In this document: positions 9,838 to 20,094 of the stretch, piece by piece | How the letters are laid out: every line of letters begins with the position of its first letter | Position numbering within the stretch: position 1 is the first letter of the stretch | Source of the DNA: an uncultured Verrucomicrobia subdivision 3 bacterium | Lineage (GTDB): Bacteria; Verrucomicrobiota; Verrucomicrobiia; Limisphaerales; UBA11358 | Direction of reading: 5' to 3' | Assembly (NCBI GenBank): GCA_903835255.1 | Contig: CAILMI010000046.1 | Span: 1 to 64,000, forward strand | DNA: 64,000 bases | The notes under the pieces: generated by a model | Databases searched by the model: none | Told to the model about the DNA's origin: nothing | What the model saw: only the letters and a program-made list of their open reading frames with translations | Made by a program: the position numbers and the translations under genes

Positions 9838-10100
9838 TCTCCCCAAATTGGTTTTGATTCCTGGAATTCGTCTCTGGTTTTAATAATGGGATCCAGCGAC
9901 CCGCTGGCTTTGCGGTTCATGCGGACGGCACGGTTCCAGTTTGTTGTGTCCGAGTCGTTATGCCAGCTGCGGAGCGGGTGCGCGGTGCCAATGGTGAGCC
10001 TCTCGAACACCACGGCAAACGATAGGGAGCGGGTGATTCAGAGATCAGTAATTACGCCGTCAAAAATTACGCCGTCAAAAGAGGTGCGAGGTGCCGCAAA

Positions 10101-11711
10101 TCACCCCGCCGTGAGGGCGGCGCGGGCGTCGTCGGCCGCCCCTGTTTTCTCGAGGAAATATTCGTAGCCGCCCACGTAGGGGGTGACGGTGCCGGCGCTC
10201 ACATGGAGCACTTTGGTGGCGAGATGCCGGATGAAATGCACATCGTGCGAAATGAACACCAGCGTGCCCTCGTAGCGCTCCAGCGCCAGCGTGAGCGACT
10301 CGACGGTGTGGATGTCCAGATGAGTCGTCGGTTCGTCCATGAGCAGCAGGTTCGGCGGATCGACAAGAAATTTCACCAGGTTCAGGCGGCTCTTTTCGCC
10401 CCCGCTCAACACCGCCGTCTTTTTAAAGATGTCGTCCTTGCGGAACATGAACGATCCGAGCACGCCCCGGGCCTCGTCCTCCCGCATGGCCGGAGCGCTG
10501 GCCAGCACCTCCTCCAGCACATTCTTCTCCGGGTCAAGGGTGTCGGCGCGATGCTGGCTGAAGTAGCCGATCTTTGCGTTGTGGCCGAGGTCGCGCGTCC
10601 CTTGTTGGAACGGCACCACGCCGGCCAGAATTTTCAGCAGCGTGGATTTGCCCGCTCCGTTGGGTCCCACCAGCACGGTGCGCTCGCCGCGCTCGACGGA
10701 GAGATCGAGTCCCCGGTAGACGGAGTGCGCGCCGTAGGCCATGTGGATGCCCTCCAGCGAAATGGCGCGCTGGCCGCCGCGCGGAGGGGGCGGAATCTGG
10801 AACCGGAACGGCTTGCGCGGCGCGAGCGGCTTCTCAATGAGTTCCAGCCGCTCAATCTGCTTGAGCTTGCTTTGCGCCTGGGATGCCTTGGAAGGGATGG
10901 ACCGGAACCGGTCGGCGAACGCCTGCAAATCGCTGATCTCTTTCTGCTGATTTTTGTAGGCTGACAGGTGCTGCTCGTAGCGCTCCTCGCGCTGGCGCAG
11001 GTAGTCGGCATAGTTGCCGGTGTAGGCGATCAGCTTCTTCTCGGAAATTTCGTGCACCTGCGTGATGACCTCGTCCATGAACTGCCGGTCGTGGGAAATC
11101 AGCAGCAGCGCGCCGGAATAGTTCTTCAGGTAATTTTGGAGCCAAAGCAGCGAAAGCAGGTCCAGGTGATTGGTCGGTTCATCCAGCAGCAGCAGGTCCG
11201 GCTCCATCACCAGCAGCCGGGCTAGCCGGGCGCGCATGATCCAGCCGCCGCTCATCTCCCGGGCCTTGCGGTTGAAATCGGCATCGCGATAGCCCAGGCC
11301 CCGCAGCATCTTTTTTGCCCGGGTTTCCACATCGGGATCGTTCAGCTTGTCATGCTTGGCGTGGGCCTCGAGATATTCCGGGGTGGAGACGGCGCCAGCG
11401 GCCTCCAAGGTGTGGAGGAGCTTCTCCAGCTGGGGCAGCTCATCCACCCGCCCGGTGGCGACATCCAAAACCGTTTCATCCCCGTGCGCCTCGGCTTCCT
11501 GGGGCAGATGGCCAACCGTGGTCCATTCGTCCCGCTCTACCACGCCGGAGTCCGCCTCGCGCTGCTTGAGGATGATGGAGAAGAGCGTGGTTTTGCCCGC
11601 GCCGTTCGGTCCGACGAGCGCCACGCGTTCGCCGTAATTCACTTGAAAGGACGCGTTCTCGAACAGCGTCCGCGCCCCGAGCGTTATTTTTAAATCGCGA
11701 ATGATGAGCAT
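10101..11711 (-). CDS. ABC-F family ATP-binding protein
   Basis: Two ABC domains: GPNGAGKTTLF/GPNGAGKSTLL Walker A, MSGGW and LSGGEKSRL signatures, LLLLDEPTNHLD and LLLMDEPTTHLD Walker B; no TM segments; start at internal ATG MLIIRDLKITLGARTLFENAS. Confidence 0.95.
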   Translation of the reverse strand: MLIIRDLKITLGARTLFENASFQVNYGERVALVGPNGAGKTTLFSIILKQREADSGVVERDEWTTVGHLPQEAEAHGDETVLDVATGRVDELPQLEKLLHTLEAAGAVSTPEYLEAHAKHDKLNDPDVETRAKKMLRGLGYRDADFNRKAREMSGGWIMRARLARLLVMEPDLLLLDEPTNHLDLLSLLWLQNYLKNYSGALLLISHDRQFMDEVITQVHEISEKKLIAYTGNYADYLRQREERYEQHLSAYKNQQKEISDLQAFADRFRSIPSKASQAQSKLKQIERLELIEKPLAPRKPFRFQIPPPPRGGQRAISLEGIHMAYGAHSVYRGLDLSVERGERTVLVGPNGAGKSTLLKILAGVVPFQQGTRDLGHNAKIGYFSQHRADTLDPEKNVLEEVLASAPAMREDEARGVLGSFMFRKDDIFKKTAVLSGGEKSRLNLVKFLVDPPNLLLMDEPTTHLDIHTVESLTLALERYEGTLVFISHDVHFIRHLATKVLHVSAGTVTPYVGGYEYFLEKTGAADDARAALTAG

Positions 11712-11919
11712 GAAAATAGTCGTAGCCGGCGGATTCTGCCCCCAGCCACAAGCCTGATAGGGTATGCGGGAAAAACACGGCGTCAATCGCCCTTTTGGCC
11801 CCATTTGGATGGAGCAAGCATTTCATTGGGAGGTAGCGGACATCGCGCTGCGATGTCCCCGTCGCCGAGCGCAGCGTCAGGCGGCGGAATCGTGCGCCAG
11901 CCCGAACGCGTGCGTTCAT

Positions 11920-12067
11920 CTATGGCAGTTCAACTTAACCTTGGGACATCGGCGGGCAGGGCGGGCAATCCTCTGCCCGCCGTCATTGCTAATCTACGGG
12001 TGCGGGTTTAACACGACGGCGCGCACGGAGTGTCGTGCTCTCCCTGTCCCAAAGTTGCCAAGATCGG
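11920..12067 (+). repeat. Dispersed intergenic repeat family A, copy 2
   Basis: CTATGGCAGTTCAACTTAACCTTGGGACATCGGCGGGCAGGGCGGGCAATCC...ACGACGGCGCGCACGGAGTGTCG...CCTGTCCCAAAGTTGCCAAGATCGGCTC. Confidence 0.85.
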
Positions 12068-12132
12068 CTCTATTGCGCCCGCACCGACGCGGGCGCTGAC
12101 GTGTCGCAGCGCGACAAATTTTACCTACCGGA

Positions 12133-12444
12133 TCAATCGAGATGAAACACTTCTTTGAGCGGCGTGGCGATGGGGGAATGATCGGGATGCACTTCCATGA
12201 GGGGCGCCATGGCGTCCCACCATTTCTGGACGACGGGCGAGCGGGGCAGGGCGGCGGCGGTGTTCCCCGGAGCTAGTTTTTGGACGGCGAACAGAGTCCC
12301 GGTTTCCTCATCGAGAAAAATCGAGTAGTCCGAAATGCCCGCCGCCTTCAATTCAGCCGCCAGCGCGGGCCAGAGCTCGTCGTGGCGCTTTTTGTATTCC
12401 GCCGCCACCCCCGGCTTCAGCTGCATTTTGAAGGCGTGCCGCAT
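12133..12444 (-). CDS. rhaM: L-rhamnose mutarotase
   Basis: 103 aa, MRHAFKMQLKPGVAAEYKKRHDELWPALAAELKAAGISDYSIFLDEETGTLFAV...WWDAMAPLM; next to rhaT/rhaA. Confidence 0.93.
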   Translation of the reverse strand: MRHAFKMQLKPGVAAEYKKRHDELWPALAAELKAAGISDYSIFLDEETGTLFAVQKLAPGNTAAALPRSPVVQKWWDAMAPLMEVHPDHSPIATPLKEVFHLD

Positions 12445-12454
12445 CTAATAGCAG

Positions 12455-13621
12455 TTATTGCTGGCTCTTCAAATACGTGCCGAATCCAATCACGATGGTT
12501 GAAAGAATAAGTGTGACGATGCCGCCGGCGATGAGCAGGTGGGCTTTTTTGCTGGATCCCTTCCACTCATGCAAAATCCAGCCCCACATGGTGCTGAAGA
12601 TGATGATGCTGGCCATGTGCAGCGTCCACGAGGCGAAGCTGAACTTGCCCATCTGCGTCTCCCCCATCGTGTAGAAGAAGAATTGGAAATACCAGCAGGT
12701 GCCGGCCAGGGCCGAAAACAGATAGTTGGCGAATGCGGGAATCTTTAAGTCGGACACAATGCCCCCGCTGGCCCGTGCCTCCGCGCCATGTTCGCTGCCG
12801 CCCAATCCTCCGTGGTGCGCGTGCTCCTCCCGGACGTGCGCCGCAAGGTATTGATAGCCGGTGCGGTTCTTGATGTTCAACAGCACGCACCAGATGAAGT
12901 TGGTCGTAAAGCCGCCGGCCAGCACCACGACCAGCTTCGGCAGACCCGTCCACAGCGTGGAAGTCCCCGCCGCCTTGGCGGCATCCCCGATGGGATTTCC
13001 CGCCGTCAGGGCGAACGAAAAACACGCGCTCATCACGCCGGAGAACGTCGCGACCATCAGGCCTTTTTTGAAATTGAAGTCCTTGATGAACTTTTTCTTC
13101 TGTTCCGCCGGCATTTCCCGCTCCTTGGTGAAGCCGGCCATCGCGGCGATGGCGATTCCCAGCAAGCAAACCCCCACGCCGGCAAGAGTGACCTGGCCGG
13201 GCCGGGAACTGGCGATTTCCATGATGCTCGCCCCCACCGGGAGGCTCGGCATGAATTGTTTGAAGATCGGCGGGACCAGCGTCCCAAATGCCGCGCAGTA
13301 GCCTAGCGCCACCCCCATGCCCAGCGACATCCCGAGATAACGCATGGTCAAGCCGAAGGTGAGCCCGCCAAAGCCCCACAGCGCGCCGAAGAAATACGTC
13401 CAGAAGAGCGTGCTGCCGGATTGCTGTTTTAACACGCCCATGAGGTCGTTGGTCATGAAATAGGCAAAAGCCCAGGGGCAAATCACCCATGAAAAGAAAC
13501 CGCCCACCAGCCAGTAAGTTTCCCAGGACCATTTTTTAACCCCGCGATAGGGAACATAAAAGCTTCCGGAAGCGAGACCGCCCAGCCAGTGAAAAAGAAC
13601 GCCGAGAATAGGATTACCCAT
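12455..13621 (-). CDS. rhaT: L-rhamnose/H+ symporter
   Basis: GVLFHWLGGLASGSFYVPYRGVKKWSWETYWLVGGFFSWVICPWAFA..., 10-TM pattern characteristic of RhaT. Confidence 0.93.
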   Translation of the reverse strand: MGNPILGVLFHWLGGLASGSFYVPYRGVKKWSWETYWLVGGFFSWVICPWAFAYFMTNDLMGVLKQQSGSTLFWTYFFGALWGFGGLTFGLTMRYLGMSLGMGVALGYCAAFGTLVPPIFKQFMPSLPVGASIMEIASSRPGQVTLAGVGVCLLGIAIAAMAGFTKEREMPAEQKKKFIKDFNFKKGLMVATFSGVMSACFSFALTAGNPIGDAAKAAGTSTLWTGLPKLVVVLAGGFTTNFIWCVLLNIKNRTGYQYLAAHVREEHAHHGGLGGSEHGAEARASGGIVSDLKIPAFANYLFSALAGTCWYFQFFFYTMGETQMGKFSFASWTLHMASIIIFSTMWGWILHEWKGSSKKAHLLIAGGIVTLILSTIVIGFGTYLKSQQ

Positions 13622-13658
13622 AATTTTTTGGTGATGGTTGTGATTTCAGACTGCGCCG

Positions 13659-14927
13659 TTATCCGCGTTTGGACAAGACATTCTTTTCGTGGTCCTTCAC
13701 TTCTGCCAGCCAGGCATCGCCCGCCGGGACGCCCTGCTGTTCGCAGTAATGATCCCAGATGGCGCCGAAGGGCAGGGACTTGGCCTCCTCCTGCAGCGCG
13801 AGGCGCGTGGTGTAATCGCCCGCCGCTTCCGCGGTCCGGATCAGCGGGGTTTCGAGCAGCCCGATCAGCAGCGCGCGGATCATATTGCGCGTGCCGATAG
13901 TCCACGCGGCAATCCGGTTGATGCTCGCGTCGAAATAATCCAGGCCGATGTGGACCCGCTTTTCATATCCGTTCGCCACGATCTCGCGGGCGATGGCCAG
14001 CAGGTCGTCGTTCAGCGTCACGACGTGGTCGCTGTCCCAGCGCACGCCGCGGCTGACGTGCAGCAGAATCTCCGGCAGGTATTGCATCACGCTGGAAATC
14101 TTGTCCGCGATGCCTTCGGTGGGGTGATAGTGACCGGCGTCCAAGCACAGCAGCTTCTTCCGGCTGATCGCGTAGCCAAGATAAAATTCATGCGACCCGA
14201 CCACGTAGCTTTCGCTGCCGATGCCGAACAGCTTCGGCTCGACCGCGTCGAGGTTCAGCCCGGGGGAAATGGCTTTCTTGAAGATGGCGTCGAGGGATTC
14301 CGCGAGCCGGGCGCGCGGGGTGTTGCGGTCGGCGGGCGTGTCCTTGTAGCCGTCGGGAATCCAGACGTTGGTCACGCAGGTCTTGCCGAGCGCTTTCCCC
14401 ATGGCCGCGCCAATTTCGCGGGAGCGGATGCAGTGCTCAATCCAGAACTGGCGGATGCCCTTGTTCGCATGCGACAGCGTGAAGCCGTCCGCGGATTTGG
14501 GGTGCGAGAAGCAGGTGGGATTGAAATCCAGCCCCAGCCCATTCTGCTTTGCCCACGCGATCCAGTTCTTAAAATGCACCGGAGCAATGGCGTCGCGGTC
14601 CACTTTCCGTCCACCGAACTCGCCGTAGAAGGCATGGAGATTGAGGCGGTGTTTCCCGGGGATCAGGGACAATGCCACGTCGAGGTCGGCGCGGAGCTCG
14701 TCGGGAGTCCGGGCTTTGCCGGGATAATTGCCGGTGGACACGATGCCGCCGGTAAGGGAGCTGCCGGAATTTTCAAAGCCGCCCACGTCATCGCCCTGCC
14801 AGCAGTGCAGGGAGACGGGAATCGTGGCGAGAGTTTTCAGGGCATGGTCCACATCCACCCCGAGGGCGGCGTAGCGTTCCTGGGCGAGGGTAAAAGCTGT
14901 GATGCCAGTGTCTTTGCGGATATTCAT
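13659..14927 (-). CDS. rhaA: L-rhamnose isomerase
   Basis: [15 protein letters not shown]..., [64 protein letters not shown]. Confidence 0.96.
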   Translation of the reverse strand: MNIRKDTGITAFTLAQERYAALGVDVDHALKTLATIPVSLHCWQGDDVGGFENSGSSLTGGIVSTGNYPGKARTPDELRADLDVALSLIPGKHRLNLHAFYGEFGGRKVDRDAIAPVHFKNWIAWAKQNGLGLDFNPTCFSHPKSADGFTLSHANKGIRQFWIEHCIRSREIGAAMGKALGKTCVTNVWIPDGYKDTPADRNTPRARLAESLDAIFKKAISPGLNLDAVEPKLFGIGSESYVVGSHEFYLGYAISRKKLLCLDAGHYHPTEGIADKISSVMQYLPEILLHVSRGVRWDSDHVVTLNDDLLAIAREIVANGYEKRVHIGLDYFDASINRIAAWTIGTRNMIRALLIGLLETPLIRTAEAAGDYTTRLALQEEAKSLPFGAIWDHYCEQQGVPAGDAWLAEVKDHEKNVLSKRG

Positions 14928-15381
14928 TCGGTGACTGATGCTGACGATAATTCATTTGTCGGTCAATGAAATCAAACGCCGAAGCGCCTGTGGTTGGCTC
15001 GTTTATTGATTGGGAGTTGTTGCGGATATGCCTTGCTCATCCAGCCCGACTGTTCCAGAGACGGCGGGGGCGTCGATGAGCCGCGTAGTCTAACGGATGG
15101 GGTGGGAGCCAATATCCTTTCAGCGGCGCAGGGCAATTATGCCGACTCTATTTGCGGCGAGGTCGCCCGCGTGGCCGAATCGCAGCCCTTAGTCCCTAAA
15201 AGGGGATACACCGGATGATCGCCCGCGCACCATTCCGACCATCTTCAGGATTAATTGCAGCGAGGCGTGGCCTGGGCTTTTGGTCAGCCCGTCAAGGATA
15301 TCCCATAAAACGGTTTACTTCTGATGCCGATTTTTTCGTGGACATCCCGCCCGACTGCGGCAATGGTGCTGCAGCCAGGCT

Positions 15382-16614
15382 ATGAAAAAATTCACCCCAG
15401 AACATTTGGCATCGGCTGCCAGGAATGCGGCGGCTCCCCTTTCTCTTTTTCGTCAGGTCCTCACCAGCGTTCAGGAAGGCATCTATTTGGATTCCTGGTC
15501 CCTCGATCAGGACACATTCCCTTTAAACACCCAGGCCGCCTGGAGTGTTAAAAAATACAGGTTGCACGGCGGCAAACAGGAGGGAGTGGAAGTCATAGAA
15601 GTGGATAATGGCCGCCTTCGTTTTACGGTCGTTCCCACGCGCGGCATGAGTGTTTTGAAAGTGACTTCCGGCGATGTGCGCCTGGGCTGGGATTCTCCGG
15701 TCAAAGAAGTGGTTCATCCCCAGTTCATCAATCTGGAAAGCCGGGGCGGGCTCGGTTGGCTGGAGGGCTTCAACGAATGGATGGTCCGTTGCGGGCTGGA
15801 ATGGTCGGGTCATCCTGGGTCGGACAGGTTTTGCACTCCCCGGGGCGATGAAGTCCGGAGGGATCTCACGTTGCACGGCCGGATTGGCAACGTGCCCGCC
15901 TCGCACGTCGAAGTGGTGATTGAGCCGGGATCGACGCCCCGGATTCACATTCGCGGACGGGTAGAGGAGCGGATGTTTCACGGGCCGAAGCTGTCACTGT
16001 GGACGGACATCTCCACGGAGCTCGGATCCGACTCGGTGCGGTTTGATGATGCCATCACCAACGGCGATGTGCATGAGCAGGAATTCCAAATTCTCTACCA
16101 CGTCAATTTTGGCCCGCCCCTATTGGAAGCAGGATCTCTTTTTTTTGGCGCCATCCAGCGGGTGGAGTCTTTCAATCCCCATTCCGCCCGCAGTGCGATG
16201 GATTATCGGAACTACGCAGGGCCGCAAGCCGGATTTGTCGAACAGGTGTATTGCCTGCACCCGCTGGCGGGGGCCGATGGGCGGACTGAGTGCATGCTGC
16301 AAAATGCCCAGGGAGACCGCGGTGTCTCGCTGGCATTTCCCGTTGCCCAGTTTCCCTATGTGACCCTGTGGAAAAATCTCGCGGCTCCAGCGGAGGGTTA
16401 TGTGACAGGAATCGAGCCCGGGACGGGGTTTCCTTATACCCGGCAAGACGAACGCAAAAGCGGTCGGGTGCCAAAATTGGCCCCGAACGAAACACGCTCT
16501 TTTAGCCTCGACGTTAGCATCCATCCAGACCGACAAGGGGTTCAGGCGGCCTCCCGGCGCATTCAAACTATTCAGGGGCCTCTCCAGCCCGTGATAGACC
16601 CCGCCCCCCTTTGA
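15382..16614 (+). CDS. DUF4432-like / galactose-mutarotase-fold protein
   Basis: VEVIEVDNGRLRFTVVPTRGMSVLKVTSGDVRLGWDSPVKEVVHPQFIN...GEFN-like and 'ILYHVNFGPPLLEAGS' patterns. Confidence 0.75.
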   Translation: MKKFTPEHLASAARNAAAPLSLFRQVLTSVQEGIYLDSWSLDQDTFPLNTQAAWSVKKYRLHGGKQEGVEVIEVDNGRLRFTVVPTRGMSVLKVTSGDVRLGWDSPVKEVVHPQFINLESRGGLGWLEGFNEWMVRCGLEWSGHPGSDRFCTPRGDEVRRDLTLHGRIGNVPASHVEVVIEPGSTPRIHIRGRVEERMFHGPKLSLWTDISTELGSDSVRFDDAITNGDVHEQEFQILYHVNFGPPLLEAGSLFFGAIQRVESFNPHSARSAMDYRNYAGPQAGFVEQVYCLHPLAGADGRTECMLQNAQGDRGVSLAFPVAQFPYVTLWKNLAAPAEGYVTGIEPGTGFPYTRQDERKSGRVPKLAPNETRSFSLDVSIHPDRQGVQAASRRIQTIQGPLQPVIDPAPL

Positions 16615-16619
16615 AAATT

Positions 16620-17819
16620 ATGAAACCGGCCATAACCACCCCGTTGCTTTTAACGGCGTTGCTTTGGATAAACGCTCCTTCTTTAAAGGGTCAATCGGCG
16701 GCGGCTGTCACGAATAAGTCCCCATGGAATTTCACCTGCACCGTGCAGGCGGCGCCAGAATGGAGCGATCTTTTCAAGCGGGAAAAAGGGTGGTTTGGTG
16801 GCGATGGCATTTTTTCAATCCCGCTGAGCGGCGTGGATAAAAAAAACAATCAGGGCAACGATTCCACATTGCTCCTTTTCAGCGACACCTTCATCGGTGA
16901 GGTTAAGGATGGCAAGCCACTGCCCGGGTATGTCATGGTTAATAATTCCATAGCCTATTTAAAGGGGAAGGATGCTTTGCCCCAAAATATCGAATTTTAC
17001 CATAAAAAGGGCGACCGCGAGCAGCCGGAAACAATCTTTGTTCCTCGAACCTCGACGGCCGTCAAGCCGCAGCTCTTTTGGTTGGGCGACGGCTTTGTGA
17101 ATCGAGAGAAAAATGGGACGCTTTATATTTTCGGTTACAAAGTTGAAAGGACCGGTCCGGGTGCTTTTGATTTCATTACGCCGGAAGTCTCCCTGATCGC
17201 CATCCCCCACGGCAGCGCTCCTCCCTTCAGGGATCAAAAACAGATCCCTATGGCGCTTCATATCACGAGTGATCGCTGGGGCGAGGGTAATTTTGGCGGC
17301 GGCATTTTAGTGAATACGAAATGGGCTGGTGCCCCGGTGCCCGACGGCTATGTCTATGTTTACGGGTGCATCGGCAAGTCAAAAAACCTCGTCGTGGCCC
17401 GCGTGAAACCCAAATATTTTGACGTCCAGGAGAGCTGGCGCTACTGGGATGGAACAGGCTGGCAAAAACAGAAAGAAGCCCTGAAACCGTTGGTGGATTC
17501 GGTCTCTGATGAACTGAGCATGACCCCTTTGCCCGACGGGCGTTTTCTGCTCATATTCCAAGTGGGGGGATTATCGGATAAAGTGGGAATGCGCATCGCT
17601 GATAGCCCAGTTGGCCCCTTCAGTGATATTAAAGTAATATGGACGGCACCTGAATGGAAAGAGGGCATGTGGACGTACAATGCCAAAGCCCATTTCAACC
17701 TTTCCCAACCCGATGAGCTGCTTATCAGTTACAACACCATTGCCGATGACTTTTGGAACGCGATCCAAAAAGACGCCACCCTCTACCATCCCCGATTTAT
17801 TAAGCTGAAGCTGAAATGA
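16620..17819 (+). CDS. Secreted DUF4185-like beta-propeller protein (putative glycosidase-like)
   Basis: Signal peptide; 'LLLFSDTFIGEV...MVNNSIAYL', repeated propeller-like blades; resembles 24874..26166. Confidence 0.6.
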   Translation: MKPAITTPLLLTALLWINAPSLKGQSAAAVTNKSPWNFTCTVQAAPEWSDLFKREKGWFGGDGIFSIPLSGVDKKNNQGNDSTLLLFSDTFIGEVKDGKPLPGYVMVNNSIAYLKGKDALPQNIEFYHKKGDREQPETIFVPRTSTAVKPQLFWLGDGFVNREKNGTLYIFGYKVERTGPGAFDFITPEVSLIAIPHGSAPPFRDQKQIPMALHITSDRWGEGNFGGGILVNTKWAGAPVPDGYVYVYGCIGKSKNLVVARVKPKYFDVQESWRYWDGTGWQKQKEALKPLVDSVSDELSMTPLPDGRFLLIFQVGGLSDKVGMRIADSPVGPFSDIKVIWTAPEWKEGMWTYNAKAHFNLSQPDELLISYNTIADDFWNAIQKDATLYHPRFIKLKLK

Positions 17820-17860
17820 AAACGGTTGGGCAGTTTTAGCCGGGACCATCCCGTTCGAAT

Positions 17861-17953
17861 GAACCGCCAAAGGCGCTAAGGACGCCAAGGGGAAAGACCG
17901 GGTCTGGATTCATGAAGGAATCGAAGGAAACCCGCTCGCAAAACGCACCGACT
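17861..17953 (-). repeat. Dispersed intergenic repeat family C, copy 2
   Basis: GAACCGCCAAAGGCGCTAAGGACGCCAAGGGG...GAAACCCGCTCGCAAAACGCACC, reverse complement of copies at 9.75 and 62.86 kb. Confidence 0.75.
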
Positions 17954-18012
17954 CTTTTTTTATGCTCCCGGTTGAGCCGAGCCGGCTGGGAAGGAAGGGG
18001 GAATCTTTAAAA

Positions 18013-18167
18013 TCTATGGCAGTTCACCTTGGGACATCGGCGGGCAGGGCGGGCAGTCCTTTGTCTGCCGCCGTTACCAATCCACGCGTGCTTGCTGGTT
18101 GACCACGACGGCGCGCACGGGAGTGACGCGCCCTACCTGTCCCAAAGTTGTTACTGAGAACGGCTCT
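18013..18167 (+). repeat. Dispersed intergenic repeat family A, copy 3
   Basis: CTATGGCAGTTCACCTTGGGACATCGGCGGGCAGGGCGGGCAGTCC...ACGACGGCGCGCACGGGAGTGACGCGCCCTACCTGTCCCAAAGTTG...GAACGGCTCT; right edge reaches the lnt stop codon. Confidence 0.85.
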
Positions 18168-19869
18168 AAGAGCGATCTGTCGGATTGGTTTTCGAGCTGC
18201 GGCGTCCATCTGATCCTGTCTGGGTTGGGTTTTTATGCCGTCGAAGAACGCACTGTTTGATTCCAAAAAAAACAGTCAATCCCGCGCATCCCCAGCCGAA
18301 CACATCGCCGTATTGGCGATAGAAGGTGGGATTCTGGCCCGCTTGGGCCCCCGCCAGCGGCACGGTGATCAGCTTGTATCCCGACTGATATTCATTGAGG
18401 GAACCCGGGAAATAGACATCGTGTAAACGGCCGCAGGTATCGATCCAGCAAGTGATGCCGTTATTGCAACAACGGACGAGCGGCAGGTGGAGTTCTACCG
18501 ATCGAAACAGCGCATTCACGGCGTGGAGCCATTGTGCACCACTATTCCCGAACCATCCGTCATTGGTGAGATTGAGGAGATAATCCGTCTGCGCGTCCAG
18601 AGCGGTGCGAACTTCTTGGGGAAACAGGTCCTCGTAGCAGATGAGGACGGAGAATTGGGCCGCCGGATCGGTCATGTGGAGCAAGCCGGGCCGGTCGCCC
18701 GAGGTGAGGCCAGCCCCCGCTTTGCGCAATTTGGCGAGAATCGGAAACCAGCGGGCCCCGGGCATAAACTCGCCGAAAGGCACCAGATGACGCTTGTGAT
18801 AGCGCCCCGCCATTTGTCCATCCGGACTGATTAAGAAGGCGCTGTTAAAGAACTGAGTGCGATCCGATCCATCGGCCCCAGCCATGTTTTCATAATCCGA
18901 GGCCCCCATCACCATCCACGAATGATAAGGCTGCAGGAGTTCGGCAATCGCGTCCTGGGTGTATTGATTCCGGGTGATCATTTGGGGCAGGGCCGCCTCC
19001 GGCCATACCAAGAGGTCGGGCTTTTCAGCCAAGGCAGTGCGGGAGATTTGAAGCAACTTCAGGAAACGGTTGGTGCCCTCGCTGGGGTCCCAAATCGTCG
19101 ATTGGGGGATTGCGGGCTGCACGAGGGCGATTTTGAGCTGTCGGGTTGAATCCCCGGCCAGGGACAATTGGTGGTGGCCAAACGCAAGAAGGGCCGCAAG
19201 TACTAAGAGGGGCGGTAGGAGCGGGAGTCCAAAGACCCGGAAACGACGGGGATTACCCTTCAGGGCCATGGCCCCGCAGAAGCCGGCGATGGATACCCAC
19301 ACGATCACAAAAGAAACACCATACACGCCGGTCCAGGAGCAGATCTGGATCAGTCCCAGCCAATGAAATTGCGAGGCGCCCAAATACCCTGGAAAACCGG
19401 TGAATAAACGGCCGAAGGCCATTTCGGTCGCCACCCAGGCCACCGCACACATCAGCGGCCAACCCAGGCGCTGCCAGTCATTCAAGGCAGACCACCGCTG
19501 TGGCAAGTTGACGTGGATCGGATTCGTGGACGAGGCCATTTTCGGGTCAGGCCATAAACCCCAACACAGCCAGCACCAAAGACCCATATAGGCTGATCCC
19601 ACAAAAACCTGACCCAGATAAGCCGCCAGCCCGTATCCATGAAACGGAATTAAAAGCAACCAGGCCACCATGATGAGCCAGCAACCCAAGCCCGAAAGAA
19701 AACCTGAAAGAAAAATCGACCTGCCCGAAGTGCGCCCCGCCAGCCACAGCACCAACCCCGGGGTGATCCAAGCCAGTCCAAATAGATTGAATTTGGGAAA
19801 GGCAAAAGCGAACAGAGTTCCGGCAAGAAATGAAAATAACCAATGAAATTTAAACTTTGGGGTTTGCAT
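18166..19869 (-). CDS. lnt: Apolipoprotein N-acyltransferase
   Basis: Multi-TM N-terminus, FTGFPGYLGASQF, LVWPEAALP, GRYHKRHLVPFGEFMP, VLICYEDLFPQEVR, LLNLTNDGWFG. Confidence 0.95.
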   Translation of the reverse strand: MQTPKFKFHWLFSFLAGTLFAFAFPKFNLFGLAWITPGLVLWLAGRTSGRSIFLSGFLSGLGCWLIMVAWLLLIPFHGYGLAAYLGQVFVGSAYMGLWCWLCWGLWPDPKMASSTNPIHVNLPQRWSALNDWQRLGWPLMCAVAWVATEMAFGRLFTGFPGYLGASQFHWLGLIQICSWTGVYGVSFVIVWVSIAGFCGAMALKGNPRRFRVFGLPLLPPLLVLAALLAFGHHQLSLAGDSTRQLKIALVQPAIPQSTIWDPSEGTNRFLKLLQISRTALAEKPDLLVWPEAALPQMITRNQYTQDAIAELLQPYHSWMVMGASDYENMAGADGSDRTQFFNSAFLISPDGQMAGRYHKRHLVPFGEFMPGARWFPILAKLRKAGAGLTSGDRPGLLHMTDPAAQFSVLICYEDLFPQEVRTALDAQTDYLLNLTNDGWFGNSGAQWLHAVNALFRSVELHLPLVRCCNNGITCWIDTCGRLHDVYFPGSLNEYQSGYKLITVPLAGAQAGQNPTFYRQYGDVFGWGCAGLTVFFGIKQCVLRRHKNPTQTGSDGRRSSKTNPTDRS

Positions 19870-20031
19870 TGAGTGAACGGATTTTTCACAAAAAAAAACA
19901 CTGGTGCAAGAGATATACCTCCTCAAATCGCAATTCTTTTTTTAAAAAATCTGCAAGTGCTTTAAATTAAACAAATTAACTTTTTCTCTAAACTGCATTT
20001 TTCACTTGCTCAAAATAAAAACTATGTCAAT

Positions 20032-20059
20032 GTTTGTTTGAACATTAGCACAAACAAAC
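20032..20059. promoter_or_regulatory. Perfect inverted repeat GTTTGTTTG-N10-CAAACAAAC upstream of 20095 CDS
   Basis: tGTTTGTTTGaacattagcaCAAACAAACc read directly from sequence. Confidence 0.5.
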
Positions 20060-20094
20060 CCCAACCCACCATACTTGTTTTAAAAGGATTGAAT

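Noticed and set aside
10203-10964. 253-aa ORF on + strand
   Set aside because: Antisense of the ABC-F gene.
11764-12099. ORF 11764..12099 (+)
   Set aside because: Repeat-derived translation in family A; no protein-level evidence.
13689-14969. 426-aa ORF on + strand
   Set aside because: Antisense of rhaA; shadow ORF.
14994-15218. 74-aa ORF between rhaA and the DUF4432-like gene
   Set aside because: No homology-like motif, no RBS support; the region is more likely a divergent promoter.
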